Source: Variovorax sp. UMC13 (lineage in GTDB: Bacteria > Pseudomonadota > Gammaproteobacteria > Burkholderiales > Burkholderiaceae_C). Taken from it: DNA of 64,000 nucleotides. Below the pieces are notes generated by a model, which ran no database searches, had not been told where the DNA came from, and was given only the letters and a program-made list of their open reading frames with translations. Both the position numbers and the translations under genes were made by a program. Below are positions 1-8,429 of this stretch, in pieces; position 1 is the first letter of the stretch; every line of letters begins with the position of its first letter. The stretch covers positions 62,001 to 126,000 of the forward strand of contig NZ_LZZW01000040.1 in NCBI RefSeq assembly GCF_014170375.1. The letters run 5' to 3'.

Positions 1-111
1 GCCGTCGCGCTGGATCACCACCTCGTTGGCGAGCTGGCTGCGCTCGAGCGCGATCAGGGTCAGTTCGAGGTCTCGTTTGTCGTCTTCGACGAGAAGGATC
101 GGCTTCAGCAT
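1..111 (-). CDS. Response regulator receiver protein, N-terminal part (cut by window edge)
   Basis: The reverse strand encodes about 37 residues beginning MLKPILLVEDDKRDLELTL, the first beta strand of a CheY-like receiver with its acidic pair (E9, D10, D11). The rest, including the phosphoacceptor aspartate, lies outside the window. Its ATG shares a base with the TGA of the phytochrome kinase (TGATG), so the two are translationally coupled. Small Rcp1-type regulators commonly accompany bacteriophytochromes and accept phosphate from them, so this is the likely cognate partner. The pairing is inferred from context; the receiver fold is read directly. Confidence 0.85.
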   Translation of the reverse strand, partial: MLKPILLVEDDKRDLELTLIALERSQLANEVVIQRDG

Positions 112-2375
112 CACAGGGTTCCGTGCGGGGAGGTTGGAGAGGTGTCTGGAGGGTTCTGGGCGGGGATGTCCTCGCGCCGGGGCAGCACGAAGCCGAAGCG
201 CGCGCCGGCGCCGGGCTCACCCACGGCCCACACCGTGCCGCCGTGGCGTTCGACGATGCGCTTGACGTTGGCCAGGCCGATGCCCGTGCCTTCGAATTCC
301 TCGGCCTGGTGCAGGCGCTGGAACACGCCGAAGAGCTTGCCGACGTACTGCATCTGGAAGCCGACGCCGTTGTCCTCGATCTCGAGGCCGTCACCCGCTT
401 CGGTGCTGACGGTGCGCACCACGATGCGCGCGGGATCGCGGCCGCGCGAGTACTTCAGGGCATTGGCCAGCAGGTTGCGCGTCGCGACCTGCAGCAGCAG
501 GGGATCGGCATGGATCGCCGGATAGTGCGCGTCCAGCACCCATTCGACCTGCCGCTGCGGCGGCTCCTGGCGCGAGAGTTCGCGCACCAGGTCGCCGACC
601 AGCAAGCGTGTGTCGACCGGACGCCGCTTGAGCGCGGCGCGCCCCATGCGCGAGAAGTCCAGCAGCGCATCGACCAGCTGGCCGGCGAAGGAGGCGGCGT
701 CCTTGACGTTCGCCATGTAGCGCAGCGCGCGCGGCGACAGCGCCTTGCCCTCGGCGTCGACCACCAGGTCGACATAGCCGGCGATGTGGCGCATCGGCGC
801 CCGCAGGTCGTGCGACACCGTGTACGAGAAGGCTTCGAGTTCCTTGTTCACGCGGGTGAGTTCGTGCGCCACTTCGGCCAGTTCCTCGGCCCGCCGCAGC
901 ACGATGCCGATCAGCGCCTGCCGCAGTTCGCCGACGGCGCCGATCTCGGCATCGGACCAGGCCTGGGCGCTGCCGCGGATGCGCTCCTGCCAGCTCTCGA
1001 AGCTCTTGCGCGGGTGGATGCGCCCGTCCTCGGCGATGGCGTTCTTGCGCGGGTTGCCGGCCCAGGTCACGGTCTTGACGATCTCCGGCCGGAACCACAG
1101 GATCAGGTGGCGGTGCACCTGCGAGATCGAGACCGCCAGCACGCCGGCGGCCGAGAACTGGAGCGCCGCCGCGGGTGCGTAGTGCCGGGCCAGCGTGTCG
1201 CTGTGATAGACCTCCTGGCCGAGGCCGGAGATCCATTGCGCCAGGCCCTGGATGTCGGCCTCGGGTGGCACGTCGCCGACGCTCCAGACCGCGTCGTCCA
1301 GCACCACCGCGGCCCCGGTGGCCCGCGCGACGCGCAGCATCAGCGAGGGTTCCAGCACCAGGCGCTTGAGCGTGGCATCGCTGTCCGACAGGTGCGCGAC
1401 GATCTGCAGCGTCAGCTGGCGCAGCACCAGCCGTTCGGCGACCAGGCGATTGGCTTCCTTCGAGCTGATCTGCAGCGCGAGCAACTGACCGAGATGCTCG
1501 CAGGCCAGCCGCGTCGACATGCCGATGAAGCGCGGCGCGTGGTCGTGGCAGGACACCAGGCCCCAGAGCTGCCCGTCGATGACGATCGAGACCGACATGG
1601 ACGACAGCGTGCCCATGTTGCGCATGTACTCGAGGTGGACCGGCGACACGCTGCGCAGTTGTGCCTGCGACAGGTCGATGTCCGCGGCGGACAGCGAGGC
1701 GGCCTCGATGCGCAAGGGGACCGGGATGTAGTTGGCATCGGCGATCAGCCGGAACTGGTTGAGCACGTAGAGCGCGCGCGCCTGCTGGGGGATGTCGCCG
1801 GCCGGGAAATGATGGCCCGCATAGCTGTCGTAGCCGGCATCGATGGCCTCGGCCATGACCTCGCCATGGCCCGCTTCGTCGAAACGGTAGACCAGGCAGC
1901 GGCCGAAGCCGGTCAGGCGCTTCATCTCGACCGCCACGAGCTGCGTCAGCGCCGGCACCGAATCGGCCTCCTGCAGGCGGGGCAGGAAGACCCGCGTCAG
2001 CGAATAGATCGGGGCCTCGTTGCCCTCGGTCGGGCGCGCGGGTTCGAACTCGAGCAGCAGGTGCCGCTCGGTCCGATGGCCCGACACGTCCCAGCGGGCG
2101 CCATCCAGCGTCCAGACGCCGAGCGACGCCGGTGCGGCACCGGCCGGCAGTTCGGGCAGCGCGAAGGCCTCGAGTGCGTGCAGGGCCGCGGGGACGGCGT
2201 CGGGCGGCCAGTTCTCGCTGCGGGCCACCAGTTGGCGGGTCACGGGGTCGAGCACCAGCAGGCGGCCGTGCGGCTGCACCGCGCCAGGGACCCGGATCGG
2301 TTCCGTGTGGCAGGACGAGAGCAGATCCGGCGATGTCGCCTCGGTCACGGCGAGAGATGAAGGGTGATCGGACAT
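111..2375 (-). CDS. bphP: Bacteriophytochrome sensor histidine kinase
   Basis: A red/far-red light sensor kinase of 754 residues. In order: a short N-terminal tail with Cys22 in SSCHTEPIRVPGAVQPHG, the usual biliverdin-attachment position of bacterial phytochromes, and the PAS domain; a GAF domain with the chromophore-pocket motif PAGDIPQQAR; a PHY domain; a dimerisation/phosphoacceptor domain with the H-box VSHDLRAPMRH; and a C-terminal ATPase with N box and glycine-rich motifs (EDNGVGF, GTGIGLANV). The frame is open up to 2471, but the ATG at 2375 puts the cysteine at its normal distance from the N-terminus. It overlaps a downstream receiver gene. No haem oxygenase gene is visible nearby, so biliverdin must come from elsewhere. 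Confidence 0.93.
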   Translation of the reverse strand: MSDHPSSLAVTEATSPDLLSSCHTEPIRVPGAVQPHGRLLVLDPVTRQLVARSENWPPDAVPAALHALEAFALPELPAGAAPASLGVWTLDGARWDVSGHRTERHLLLEFEPARPTEGNEAPIYSLTRVFLPRLQEADSVPALTQLVAVEMKRLTGFGRCLVYRFDEAGHGEVMAEAIDAGYDSYAGHHFPAGDIPQQARALYVLNQFRLIADANYIPVPLRIEAASLSAADIDLSQAQLRSVSPVHLEYMRNMGTLSSMSVSIVIDGQLWGLVSCHDHAPRFIGMSTRLACEHLGQLLALQISSKEANRLVAERLVLRQLTLQIVAHLSDSDATLKRLVLEPSLMLRVARATGAAVVLDDAVWSVGDVPPEADIQGLAQWISGLGQEVYHSDTLARHYAPAAALQFSAAGVLAVSISQVHRHLILWFRPEIVKTVTWAGNPRKNAIAEDGRIHPRKSFESWQERIRGSAQAWSDAEIGAVGELRQALIGIVLRRAEELAEVAHELTRVNKELEAFSYTVSHDLRAPMRHIAGYVDLVVDAEGKALSPRALRYMANVKDAASFAGQLVDALLDFSRMGRAALKRRPVDTRLLVGDLVRELSRQEPPQRQVEWVLDAHYPAIHADPLLLQVATRNLLANALKYSRGRDPARIVVRTVSTEAGDGLEIEDNGVGFQMQYVGKLFGVFQRLHQAEEFEGTGIGLANVKRIVERHGGTVWAVGEPGAGARFGFVLPRREDIPAQNPPDTSPTSPHGTL

Positions 2376-2571
2376 GCGATGAAGAAAAAGATGCCGCAGC
2401 GCAGCCTGCCGGTTTTGGCGCAGGGATGATGCCTGCGAAGCCGAAGCGGTCTTGTCGGCCAATCGCCACACTTGGTGGCCCCCGCAGCGAAGAGAGGCGG
2501 CCGCCTGCAGCGGATGGCAGGCCCGCCCTCCTAGGATGGGCTCCCCTCACCGTCACGGAAAGTGCACTGCC

Positions 2572-2847
2572 ATGCCGATCTTCTCCGCCGAATGGCTGGA
2601 CCTCGTCCAATGGCCCGCCATGGTGGCCTCGCTGGGCGCGGCCTGGCTCATGGGCTCGAATGCCAAGCCGCGCCGCAACATCGGCTTCTGGTGCTTCCTG
2701 CTGAGCAATGCGCTCTGGGTGGCCTGGGGACTGCACACCCAGGCCTGGGCATTGATCGCCCTGCAGCTCGGATTGGCCGCCACCAACGTGCGCGGCCTGT
2801 TCAAGACGCAGGCGCCGGCGTCGGGCGGCGACAGCCCGGCCGCTTGA
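2572..2847 (+). CDS. Small integral membrane protein, unknown function
   Basis: A 91-residue protein starting MPIFSAEWLDLVQW. It has about three hydrophobic stretches (roughly residues 12-27, 36-53 and 58-72) and a short polar C-terminal tail, so it is probably an inner-membrane protein. It stands divergent from the phytochrome kinase gene, which begins about 200 bases away. The ATG at 2572 was chosen because the upstream part of the frame is low-complexity and non-hydrophobic. I do not recognise a named family and assign no function. Confidence 0.7.
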   Translation: MPIFSAEWLDLVQWPAMVASLGAAWLMGSNAKPRRNIGFWCFLLSNALWVAWGLHTQAWALIALQLGLAATNVRGLFKTQAPASGGDSPAA

Positions 2848-3001
2848 AAGAACCGTCCGACAGCGATTGGCGGCGCGCCGCCCTGCGCTTCGCCATGCCG
2901 TCCCGCAGCGGTCGGCAGGCGGGCGTCCACAGTGGCAGGCCCAGGCCCCCGGATGCACCGGCGGCCTCTCTCACTCATCCTCTCATCCAGGAGTTGCAAC
3001 C

Positions 3002-3397
3002 ATGACGATCTCTGTCCGTTCCTTGGCCCTCGCCCTCTGCGCCACCGGCGCGCTGGCCGGTGCGCCCGCTGCCTTCGCCCAGGCCGCGGCGCCCGGCACC
3101 GACGCCCGCATGCAGCGCGAACGCGCCACCTGCGATGGCGTGCAGCAGGACCGTGCGGCCTGCCTGCGGGAAGCCGGCGCGGCCAGGCAGGAGGCCCAGC
3201 GCAGCGGGCTGACCAGCGCCTCGTCCGGCACCTACGACCAGAACGCGCTCGAGCGTTGCCAGTTGCAGCCGGTGGCGGACCGGGCCGATTGCGAGGCGAG
3301 GATCCGCGGCACGGGCGCTTCGGCGACCGAAGGCAGCGTGCTGGGTGGCGGGGTGATCCGCGAGACCGTCACGCCGATTCCGGCGCCGGCACGCTAG
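3002..3397 (+). CDS. Exported small protein, unknown function
   Basis: A 131-residue protein with a clear Sec signal peptide (MTISVRSLALALCATG through AFA-Q, cleavage near residue 26). The mature part is polar and has four cysteines in a CDGVQQDRAAC / CQLQPVADRADC pattern, suggesting two disulfides in the periplasm. A GGAG Shine-Dalgarno (2991-2994, in CAGGAGTTGCAACC) precedes the ATG at 3002. Similar short Cys-containing secreted proteins are common in Comamonadaceae, but I cannot name a function. It is convergent with the small gene that follows. Confidence 0.75.
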   Translation: MTISVRSLALALCATGALAGAPAAFAQAAAPGTDARMQRERATCDGVQQDRAACLREAGAARQEAQRSGLTSASSGTYDQNALERCQLQPVADRADCEARIRGTGASATEGSVLGGGVIRETVTPIPAPAR

Positions 3398-3399
3398 CT

Positions 3400-3597
3400 T
3401 CAGCCGGGCCGGCCGATCACCGCCTTGGCGATGGTCACCAGGCTGGCGGTCATGGCGCGTGCCCGCGGCGCCAGCATCTCCGCGCTCAGGGCGTCGGGGT
3501 CGCGGTAGGCCTTGAGTTCCTCGCGCTCGCGGCCGCCCGTGGCGATGAAATCCATCAGTGCGGCGAATTCGGAGGAGTCGGGGTTCGGGAAGGACAT
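3400..3597 (-). CDS. Small hypothetical protein
   Basis: A 65-residue protein starting MSFPNPDSSEFAALMDF, acidic in its first half and helical in prediction, ending AKAVIGRPG. The frame stays open for another 26 codons upstream (to 3675), but those residues are basic and unlike the rest, and the region around 3600-3650 looks like an AT-rich promoter, so I prefer the ATG at 3597. Its stop lies two bases from the end of the convergent gene. No family recognised. Confidence 0.55.
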   Translation of the reverse strand: MSFPNPDSSEFAALMDFIATGGREREELKAYRDPDALSAEMLAPRARAMTASLVTIAKAVIGRPG

Positions 3598-3731
3598 GGG
3601 GTCATCGTAGTGCTCAACAGACCTTTTATGACAGTTGTCAAAAGTTCTAGAACCACCCCTTGCCAAGGTTTTCACGAATTGATATCCGGCCTTTCTCCAG
3701 GGCGCAGCGCCCCGCCGAAGCGCTGCGGCAT

Positions 3732-4658
3732 TCAGTCGGCGCGCCGTGGCAGGGCTTCGGCCCGGGCCGCCTCGGCCACCATCTCCCGCAGGCGGCGCAG
3801 CACCGAGGCGCTGTCACCCACCCGCGTCGCCAGGTGCAGCGGTGCGCTCAGGCCCGGGCAACCGGAGAGCGCGCGGTAGACGATGCCATCGCCGCGCAGG
3901 CGCTTCATCGAGGCCGGCACGATGGACACGCCCAGGCCCGCCGCCACCAGGCTCAGCGTGGCCGTCATGCGGGGCGCCTCCTGCACCACCCGGGGACTGA
4001 AGCCGGCCTCGCGGCAGGCCACCAGGATCGCGTCGTAGAGGCCCAGTCCCACCCTGCGCCGGTACAGCACGAAGGCCTCGCCGGCCAGCGCGGACAGCGG
4101 CAGGGCCGCGGCGGGCTCGCGCGCCAAGGGGTGTTCCATGGGCAGCGCCAGCAGCATCGGCTCCTCCAGGAGGGGCACGGCCTGCAGCGCCGGCGTGCCG
4201 CTCAGCGGCGAACGCACGAAGGCGGCGTCCAGCCGCTCGTGGACCAGCGCATCCATGAGTTCGCCGGTGCCCGCTTCCTCCAGCACCACGGCGACGCCCG
4301 GCAGCGTTTCCCGGAATTGGCGCAGCACCCGCGGCACAAAGGGATGCAGCGCGGCCGAACTGGTGAAGCCGATGCCGAGCCGGCCCTGCTCCCCGCGGTC
4401 GGCGCGGCGCACCACCTCGACGACGCCGGCCGCGCGCGCCAGCACCGCCTGCGCCTCCTCCAGCAGGGCCTGCCCGGCCGTGGTGAGCCGCACGCCGCGC
4501 GGCAGGCGCTCGACCAGCTTCACGCCCAGTTCGGCTTCGAGGCCCTGCAGCAGGCGCGTCAAGGGCGGTTGCTGCATGCCCAGGCGCTCGGCGGCGCGGG
4601 TGATGTGGCCTTCCTGCGCGATCGCGACAAAGGCATGGAGTCGGCGCAGTTCCAGCAT
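3732..4658 (-). CDS. LysR-family transcriptional regulator
   Basis: A 308-residue regulator with the N-terminal winged helix-turn-helix (MLELRRLHAFVAIAQEGHIT, recognition helix around QQPPLTRLLQGLEAELG) and a C-terminal periplasmic-binding-protein-like effector domain. The HTH sequence resembles the BenM/CatM/CatR type that responds to small carboxylates; this is similarity by eye only. It is divergent from tam with 107 bases between starts, so it may regulate the methyltransferase, possibly in response to an aconitate-like acid. Confidence 0.9.
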   Translation of the reverse strand: MLELRRLHAFVAIAQEGHITRAAERLGMQQPPLTRLLQGLEAELGVKLVERLPRGVRLTTAGQALLEEAQAVLARAAGVVEVVRRADRGEQGRLGIGFTSSAALHPFVPRVLRQFRETLPGVAVVLEEAGTGELMDALVHERLDAAFVRSPLSGTPALQAVPLLEEPMLLALPMEHPLAREPAAALPLSALAGEAFVLYRRRVGLGLYDAILVACREAGFSPRVVQEAPRMTATLSLVAAGLGVSIVPASMKRLRGDGIVYRALSGCPGLSAPLHLATRVGDSASVLRRLREMVAEAARAEALPRRAD

Positions 4659-4765
4659 CGATATACCTCAGGAGTATGGCAACTCTTCATTCATGGCATT
4701 TGAAATCATATCTCTATCGATTTACGCTGAGGCTCACACCCACCCGAACTCCCAAGGAACCCACG
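4659..4765. promoter_or_regulatory. Divergent lysR / tam control region
   Basis: The region between the two starts is AT-rich against its surroundings. It carries ATCGATATA at 4657-4665 and, in opposite orientation, TATCTCTATCGAT at 4709-4721, an interrupted dyad of the kind LysR proteins bind (inference). The 13-base right element recurs exactly at 40952-40964 before an iclR gene. Confidence 0.45.
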
Positions 4766-5530
4766 ATGACCTGGTCTGCCAAGAAATATTCGACCTTCGA
4801 ACAGGAGCGCACCCGCCCGGTCCGCGACCTGGTCGCGGCCATCCCGACCGAAGCGGTGCAGCGCGCCATCGACCTGGGCTGCGGCCCGGGCAACTCCACC
4901 GAAGTGCTGGCCGCGCGTTTCCCGCAGGCCCAGGTGAGCGGCGTCGACAGCTCCGACGACATGGTGGCCGCCGCGCGCCAGCGGCTGCCGGGCCTGGACT
5001 TCGCGCTGGCCGACATCGGCCGCTGGAATCCGCCCCAACCCTTCGACGTGATCCTGGCCAATGCCGCGCTCCAGTGGCTGCCCGACCATGCGACGCTGTA
5101 CCCGCACCTGGCGCAGCAGCTGGTGCCCGGCGGCAGCCTGGCGATCCAGACGCCCGACAACCTGGAAGAGCCCGCGCACCGCCTCGCGCGCCAGACCGCG
5201 GCCGACGGCCCCTGGGCCGCCAGGATCGGCGCGGTCAAGCACCCCGCGCGGCACAGCGCGGACTTCTATTTCCAGCTGCTGCGGCCGCACTGCAGCCAGG
5301 TCGACGTCTGGCGCACCACCTACTTCCACCCGCTGGCGGGCGGCCCGCAGGCGGTGGTCGAATGGTTCGAGGGCTCGGCCCTGCGCCCTTACCTCGGGCC
5401 GCTGGACGCCGACGAGAAGGCCGCCTTCCTGGCCCGCTACCTCGCGGCCGTGACCGAGGCCTATCCGCCGCTGGCCGACGGCACGGTGCTGCTGCCCTTC
5501 CCGCGGCTGTTCATCGTCGCGGTGCGCTGA
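4766..5530 (+). CDS. tam: Trans-aconitate 2-methyltransferase
   Basis: A 254-residue cytoplasmic class I SAM-dependent methyltransferase. It opens MTWSAKKYSTFEQERTRP, the Tam signature, followed by the SAM-binding loop AIDLGCGPGNSTE, the acidic strand end VDSSDDM, and the motif IxANAALQWLPDH typical of Tam. Tam methylates trans-aconitate, a spontaneous isomer of the citrate-cycle intermediate that inhibits aconitase; this is family knowledge. Length is normal for the family. The ATG at 4766 is preferred to the upstream in-frame ATG at 4676, which lies inside the control region. Confidence 0.9.
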   Translation: MTWSAKKYSTFEQERTRPVRDLVAAIPTEAVQRAIDLGCGPGNSTEVLAARFPQAQVSGVDSSDDMVAAARQRLPGLDFALADIGRWNPPQPFDVILANAALQWLPDHATLYPHLAQQLVPGGSLAIQTPDNLEEPAHRLARQTAADGPWAARIGAVKHPARHSADFYFQLLRPHCSQVDVWRTTYFHPLAGGPQAVVEWFEGSALRPYLGPLDADEKAAFLARYLAAVTEAYPPLADGTVLLPFPRLFIVAVR

Positions 5531-5663
5531 AGGGCGCGGCGTTCGCTGAAGCCCTCTTCCGGCCGCAGCGCGGCGATCTCGCCCATCGCGGCACTGCGCG
5601 GCCTCCTACACCCTCGGGACCGGAGGCCGGCAACCCTTGGCCCCCACCCAAGGAGACCATGCC

Positions 5664-5879
5664 ATGCAGCCATCCACGCACGACGAACTCGCGCAGACCG
5701 AGGTGCTCGTCGAACAGGCCCGCACCGAGGCCCAGATCCGCGTCGCGCAGGTCGACAAGGAAGAAGCGGAAGCGGCCGGCAAGCCCGGCGCCGACGAGAA
5801 CGCGGCCGGCTTCCTGAAACCGGACCCGGCGGTGGAGGACGAGGACGCCGATCCCGTGGGTGGCCCGGCGCAGGGCTGA
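5664..5879 (+). CDS. Small acidic, charged hypothetical protein
   Basis: A 71-residue hydrophilic protein starting MQPSTHDELAQTEVLVEQA. It is rich in Glu, Asp and Ala, with a probable single helix or short coiled coil over residues 8-40 and an acidic proline-containing tail. AAGGAG at 5650-5655 supports a start nearby; the ATG at 5664 is in frame and the one at 5659 is not. Soluble, no recognised domain. It could be a stress-type disordered protein, but nothing in the sequence proves that. Confidence 0.55.
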   Translation: MQPSTHDELAQTEVLVEQARTEAQIRVAQVDKEEAEAAGKPGADENAAGFLKPDPAVEDEDADPVGGPAQG

Positions 5880-5941
5880 GCCGGCGCGAAGATGACTTCC
5901 GGCACTTCCGCGTGCCGGGCGCTTCGCTACCATGGTTCGCA

Positions 5942-6526
5942 ATGCGAACCGAATCGATCCCGTCCCCCCTCGCGCGCCCGCACGCCGCCACCGCCACCGA
6001 GGTCTTCGAGGCCGACAGCCTGGCCAGCGCGCTGTCGCTCTACGCGGCCGCGCAGGACGCGATCGGCCTGGTGCTGCTCGACCTCGCGCTGCCCGACACC
6101 CAGGGCCTCGAGGGCCTGATCGCCTTCCGCGCGCGCCATCCCTCGGCCCGCATCGTGGTGCTCTCGGGCACCGTCGACACGGCGCTGTCGCGCGGTGCGC
6201 TGGACCATGGCGCAGTGGCCTTCCTGCCCAAGTCGGCCGACCTCAACGAGGTGGTGAGCTTCATCCGCGCCTGCGGGCTGCTGGACGTGCAGAGTGCCGC
6301 CATCGGCTTGCCCGGCGCGTTGCCACCGACCGAGCGGCCCGAGGCCCTGGAGCAGCTCACGCCGCGGCAGCTCGAAGTGCTGCAATGGGTGCTCGAGGGC
6401 AAGGCCAACCGCGAGATCGCGCAGCTGGCCCATCTCAGCGAAGGCACGGTGAAGAACCATGTCTCGACGCTGCTGCTGCTGTTCGGCGTGCGCTCGCGGG
6501 CGCAGCTGATCAGCCAGCTGCGTTGA
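5942..6526 (+). CDS. LuxR-type response regulator with an N-terminally shortened receiver
   Basis: A 194-residue protein. The receiver part keeps the phosphoacceptor strand (VLLDLALPDTQG), the switch threonine/serine strand (IVVLSGT) and the lysine (FLPKSADL). It begins only shortly before the second beta strand, so the first strand and the Asp/Glu pair that binds magnesium are missing. The C-terminal half is a normal LuxR/FixJ HTH (LTPRQLEVLQWVLEGKANREIA ... GTVKNHVSTLL). The stop lies 11 bases before the hybrid kinase start, so they are probably one transcript. Either the true start is lost by mutation or the protein works without phosphorylation. No other frame upstream supplies the missing strand. 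Confidence 0.8.
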   Translation: MRTESIPSPLARPHAATATEVFEADSLASALSLYAAAQDAIGLVLLDLALPDTQGLEGLIAFRARHPSARIVVLSGTVDTALSRGALDHGAVAFLPKSADLNEVVSFIRACGLLDVQSAAIGLPGALPPTERPEALEQLTPRQLEVLQWVLEGKANREIAQLAHLSEGTVKNHVSTLLLLFGVRSRAQLISQLR

Positions 6527-6537
6527 AGCCCCGGCCC

Positions 6538-8271
6538 ATGGGCGCACGCAGCGCCGACGACGCGCTCGAACAGCGCGTGCTGCGCGAACACGTCGCCTCG
6601 GTCTACTACATCTACAACGCCACGCTGGTCGCGCGGCTGGTGTTCATCCTGGTGCTGGGCGCCTTCCTGTACGTGCAGCTGCGCGAACCGGCGGTGATTG
6701 CCTTCGTCGGCATCCACCTCGCGCTCTATGCCTACCTGGCTTTCGCGCCGCGCTGGACGCCCGCGGCGCCGGCCGCCGAGAGCCCGCGATGGGTGCGGCG
6801 CATCACGGTGGCCGTCACGCTCATGGGCCTGGCCGATGCGATGGCGCCCTGGCTCTTCGTGCCGGCCGGCAACATCGCCGTGACCGCGGTGCTGATGGTG
6901 GTGATGCTTGGCAACTGCGCGCGCGCCGTGCAGTCGCTGCGGCCGCTGACGGTCGCGATGTACGGCCACACGCTGCCGATGCTGGGCGGACTGATCGCCG
7001 CGTTGATCGTGCATGGCGACGGCATGCACTGGTTCCTCGCCGCCTTCGCCACCGTCAACCTCACGCTGATGCTGCGGGTCGGCGTGCAGGAGCACCGGCA
7101 GCTGACCGACGCGCTGCTGCTGCGCTTCGAGAACGAGGCCCTGGCCGCGCGCCTGAGCGAGCAGGTCGCGGCCACCGAGCGCGCGAGCGCCGAGAAGACG
7201 CGCTTCCTGACCACCGCCAGCCACGACCTGCGCCAGCCGCTGCACGCGGTCGCGCTGTTCGGTGCCGCACTCGAGACCGCGCTCCAGACCCGGCCCGAAG
7301 GGCGCAACGCCGAGCGCCTGATGCGCGCGGTCAACGCGCTGGGCAAATCGCTCGACACCATGCTCGACGTGTCGCGCCTGGACGCCGGCGTGGTCACGCC
7401 CACCTTCCAGCCGGTGCAGATCGATGCCCTGCTGCTGTCGCTCAACCATGTGTTCTCGGCCCAGGCCGAGCAGAAGGACCTGCAGCTGCGCCTGCGCGCC
7501 AGCGGCCTGTGGGTGCACAGCGACCCGCAACTGCTGGCGCGCATGCTGTCGAACCTGATCGACAACGCCATCAAATACACCCAGCGCGGCGGCGTCACCG
7601 TGACGGCGCGCGCGCACGGCCACATGGTGCGCATCGACGTGCTGGACACCGGCGCGGGCATCGCGCCCGACCAGCGCGACCGGATCTTCGAGGAGTTCTA
7701 CCAGGTGGGCAACTCGGGCCGCGACCGCGCACGCGGCCTGGGCATCGGCCTGTCGATCGTGCAGCGCCTGTCGCGCCTGCTCGGCCATCCGGTCGAACTG
7801 CGTTCGAGCGTCGGGCGCGGCAGCCGCTTCCGCATCTCGCTGCCGCTGGCCGAAGCCCGCGCGCGCGTCGCGCAGGCCGCGCGCACGGCCGGCAGCCTGC
7901 CGCGGCGCGTGCTGCTGATCGACGACGAGGCCGACATCCGCGAAGCCATGACCGTGCTGCTGCGGGCCTGGTCGATCGAGGTGATGGCCGTCGGCGACGA
8001 GCAGGGCGCCATCGACGCGCTGAGCCGCGCCCGGGTGCCCTCGCAGCAGGCCGACATGCTGATCTGCGACTACCGCTTGCCCGACGGCGTCAACGGGCTC
8101 GACGTCGGCCTGCGCCTGCACCGGCGCTTCGGCATCGAGCGGCCCCTGCTGCTGATCACCGGCGAGACCGCGCCCGAGCCGCTGCGGCATGCGCGCGAAT
8201 CGGGCGTGCCGATGCTGTTCAAGCCGGTCAACGCCGCGGCGCTGCGGCGCGCGCTCAGCAGCGACACATGA
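6538..8271 (+). CDS. Membrane-bound hybrid sensor histidine kinase / response regulator
   Basis: A 577-residue hybrid kinase. About six hydrophobic segments occupy residues 20-200 with no extracytoplasmic sensor domain between them. A coiled linker follows, then a phosphoacceptor domain (TASHDLRQPLHAV), a HATPase domain (NLIDNAIKY, DTGAGIA, GLGIGLSIV) and a C-terminal receiver (VLLIDDEADIRE, phosphoacceptor in LICDYRLPDG, KPVN). The SHDLRQPLHA H-box and layout match kinases such as those controlling PQQ/ethanol or quorum-type circuits in pseudomonads, but the signal is unknown. It follows the LuxR-type regulator directly and is its likely partner. Confidence 0.9.
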   Translation: MGARSADDALEQRVLREHVASVYYIYNATLVARLVFILVLGAFLYVQLREPAVIAFVGIHLALYAYLAFAPRWTPAAPAAESPRWVRRITVAVTLMGLADAMAPWLFVPAGNIAVTAVLMVVMLGNCARAVQSLRPLTVAMYGHTLPMLGGLIAALIVHGDGMHWFLAAFATVNLTLMLRVGVQEHRQLTDALLLRFENEALAARLSEQVAATERASAEKTRFLTTASHDLRQPLHAVALFGAALETALQTRPEGRNAERLMRAVNALGKSLDTMLDVSRLDAGVVTPTFQPVQIDALLLSLNHVFSAQAEQKDLQLRLRASGLWVHSDPQLLARMLSNLIDNAIKYTQRGGVTVTARAHGHMVRIDVLDTGAGIAPDQRDRIFEEFYQVGNSGRDRARGLGIGLSIVQRLSRLLGHPVELRSSVGRGSRFRISLPLAEARARVAQAARTAGSLPRRVLLIDDEADIREAMTVLLRAWSIEVMAVGDEQGAIDALSRARVPSQQADMLICDYRLPDGVNGLDVGLRLHRRFGIERPLLLITGETAPEPLRHARESGVPMLFKPVNAAALRRALSSDT

Positions 8272-8429
8272 CTTTCGGCACTGGCGGCGCCGGTGCCCAA
8301 CGCTTAACTTTCGGCTCGCCCGCCCCGGGCGCTCCCTCCCTCACCAAAGTTATCAATGAAGAGCAGTCTGCGGATTGCGGCCAGAGCCGTCGTTCTGCGC
8401 GCATGCCGCGGCAGCTTCGGATCCTGACC

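Noticed and set aside
123..2360. 745-codon open frame antisense to the phytochrome kinase
   Set aside because: High-GC codon bias keeps antisense frames open. The translation is Arg/Gly/His-rich without domains, while the opposite strand is a full phytochrome.
8272..8314. ACTTTCGGC repeated at 8272 and 8306 as a regulatory pair
   Set aside because: Only two short copies with no symmetry; the first overlaps the stop region of the kinase gene.
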